Made by a program: the position numbers and the translations under genes | The notes under the pieces: model-generated | What the model was told of the DNA's origin: nothing | Databases searched by the model: none | The model's input: only the letters and a program-made list of their open reading frames with translations | Part shown: in pieces, positions 5,628 through 5,774 of the stretch | Layout: each line of letters starts with the position of its first letter | Numbering within the stretch: the first letter of the stretch is position 1 | Source of the DNA: Deltaproteobacteria bacterium | GTDB taxonomy: Bacteria > Desulfobacterota > Desulfobacteria > Desulfobacterales > JAFDCJ01 | DNA length: 5,774 nt | NCBI GenBank assembly: GCA_019310665.1 | Contig: JAFDDW010000156.1 | Span: 1 to 5,774 of the forward strand | Reading direction: 5' to 3'

Positions 5628-5774
5628 TAGACATTTTTTTTAGTTACGATAAACCAGACGAGTTCCCCGTGGGCGCCCGAAGGTTTGGTTTGATCAACAA
5701 TGAAATCAGTTTCCACCAGCATCGTTTGAAGGGTTTCAGCGGAACGATAATAGGACGGTGTTTGATTGAGTTTA
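5627..5774 (-). CDS. C-terminal fragment, probable class I SAM-dependent methyltransferase
   Basis: A minus-strand frame enters from the right edge (first whole codon at 5773) and ends at TAA 5629-5627, giving 48 residues. The segment YYRSAETLQTMLVETDF is followed by a strand-like ELVWFIVTKK. This resembles the end of class I methyltransferases, where a helix of the type 'speeL..lL...GF' precedes the last antiparallel strand of the Rossmann-like fold. The SAM-binding motifs would lie outside the window, so the family call is tentative. Its stop overlaps the deacetylase start by one base (TAATG), indicating one operon and coupled translation. The fragment is too short to tell an O-, N- or C-methyltransferase. 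Confidence 0.5.
   Translation of the reverse strand, partial: KLNQTPSYYRSAETLQTMLVETDFIVDQTKPSGAHGELVWFIVTKKNV

Overview
The window looks like part of a Gram-negative (diderm) bacterial chromosome of intermediate GC content. The evidence for a diderm is the end of an outer-membrane lipid A deacylase-type beta-barrel at the left edge. The gene mix and a GAATnnG-type heptamer repeat would suit a Desulfobacterota-like genome, but that placement is an impression and cannot be proved from this sequence.

Layout. (1) Bases 1-195, + strand: C-terminal 64 residues of a PagL/acyloxyacyl hydrolase-type outer-membrane protein. (2) Bases 196-330: a short intergenic stretch with a 4-unit heptamer repeat and an A-tract. 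(3) Bases 331-3919, + strand: a tight three-gene unit made of a FabF-like ketosynthase with a full Cys-His-His triad, a half-length ketosynthase homologue without the nucleophilic Cys (chain-length-factor-like), and a fatty-acyl-AMP-ligase-type adenylating enzyme. The last two overlap by 8 nt. (4) Bases 3927-5774, - strand, convergent with only 7 nt between stop codons: the end of a probable SAM methyltransferase, a membrane-anchored NodB-type polysaccharide deacetylase (TAATG junction with the methyltransferase), and a 3-hydroxyisobutyrate-dehydrogenase-family reductase.

How the genes may work together (inference). An active ketosynthase next to a Cys-less partner is the signature of type II polyketide or aryl-polyene-like synthesis. 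There the KS/CLF heterodimer extends an ACP-bound chain, and an AMP ligase activates the starter or a free acid. The deacetylase, methyltransferase and acyloxyacyl hydrolase would suit tailoring or attachment of an acyl product to an envelope glycan or lipid. No ACP, ketoreductase, dehydratase, acyltransferase or exporter lies in the window, so the pathway assignment is provisional. The most notable sequence-level oddities are the Cys replacement in the half-size KS homologue, an Arg at the usually essential A10 lysine of the adenylating enzyme, and an Asn at the expected catalytic Glu of the acyloxyacyl hydrolase.
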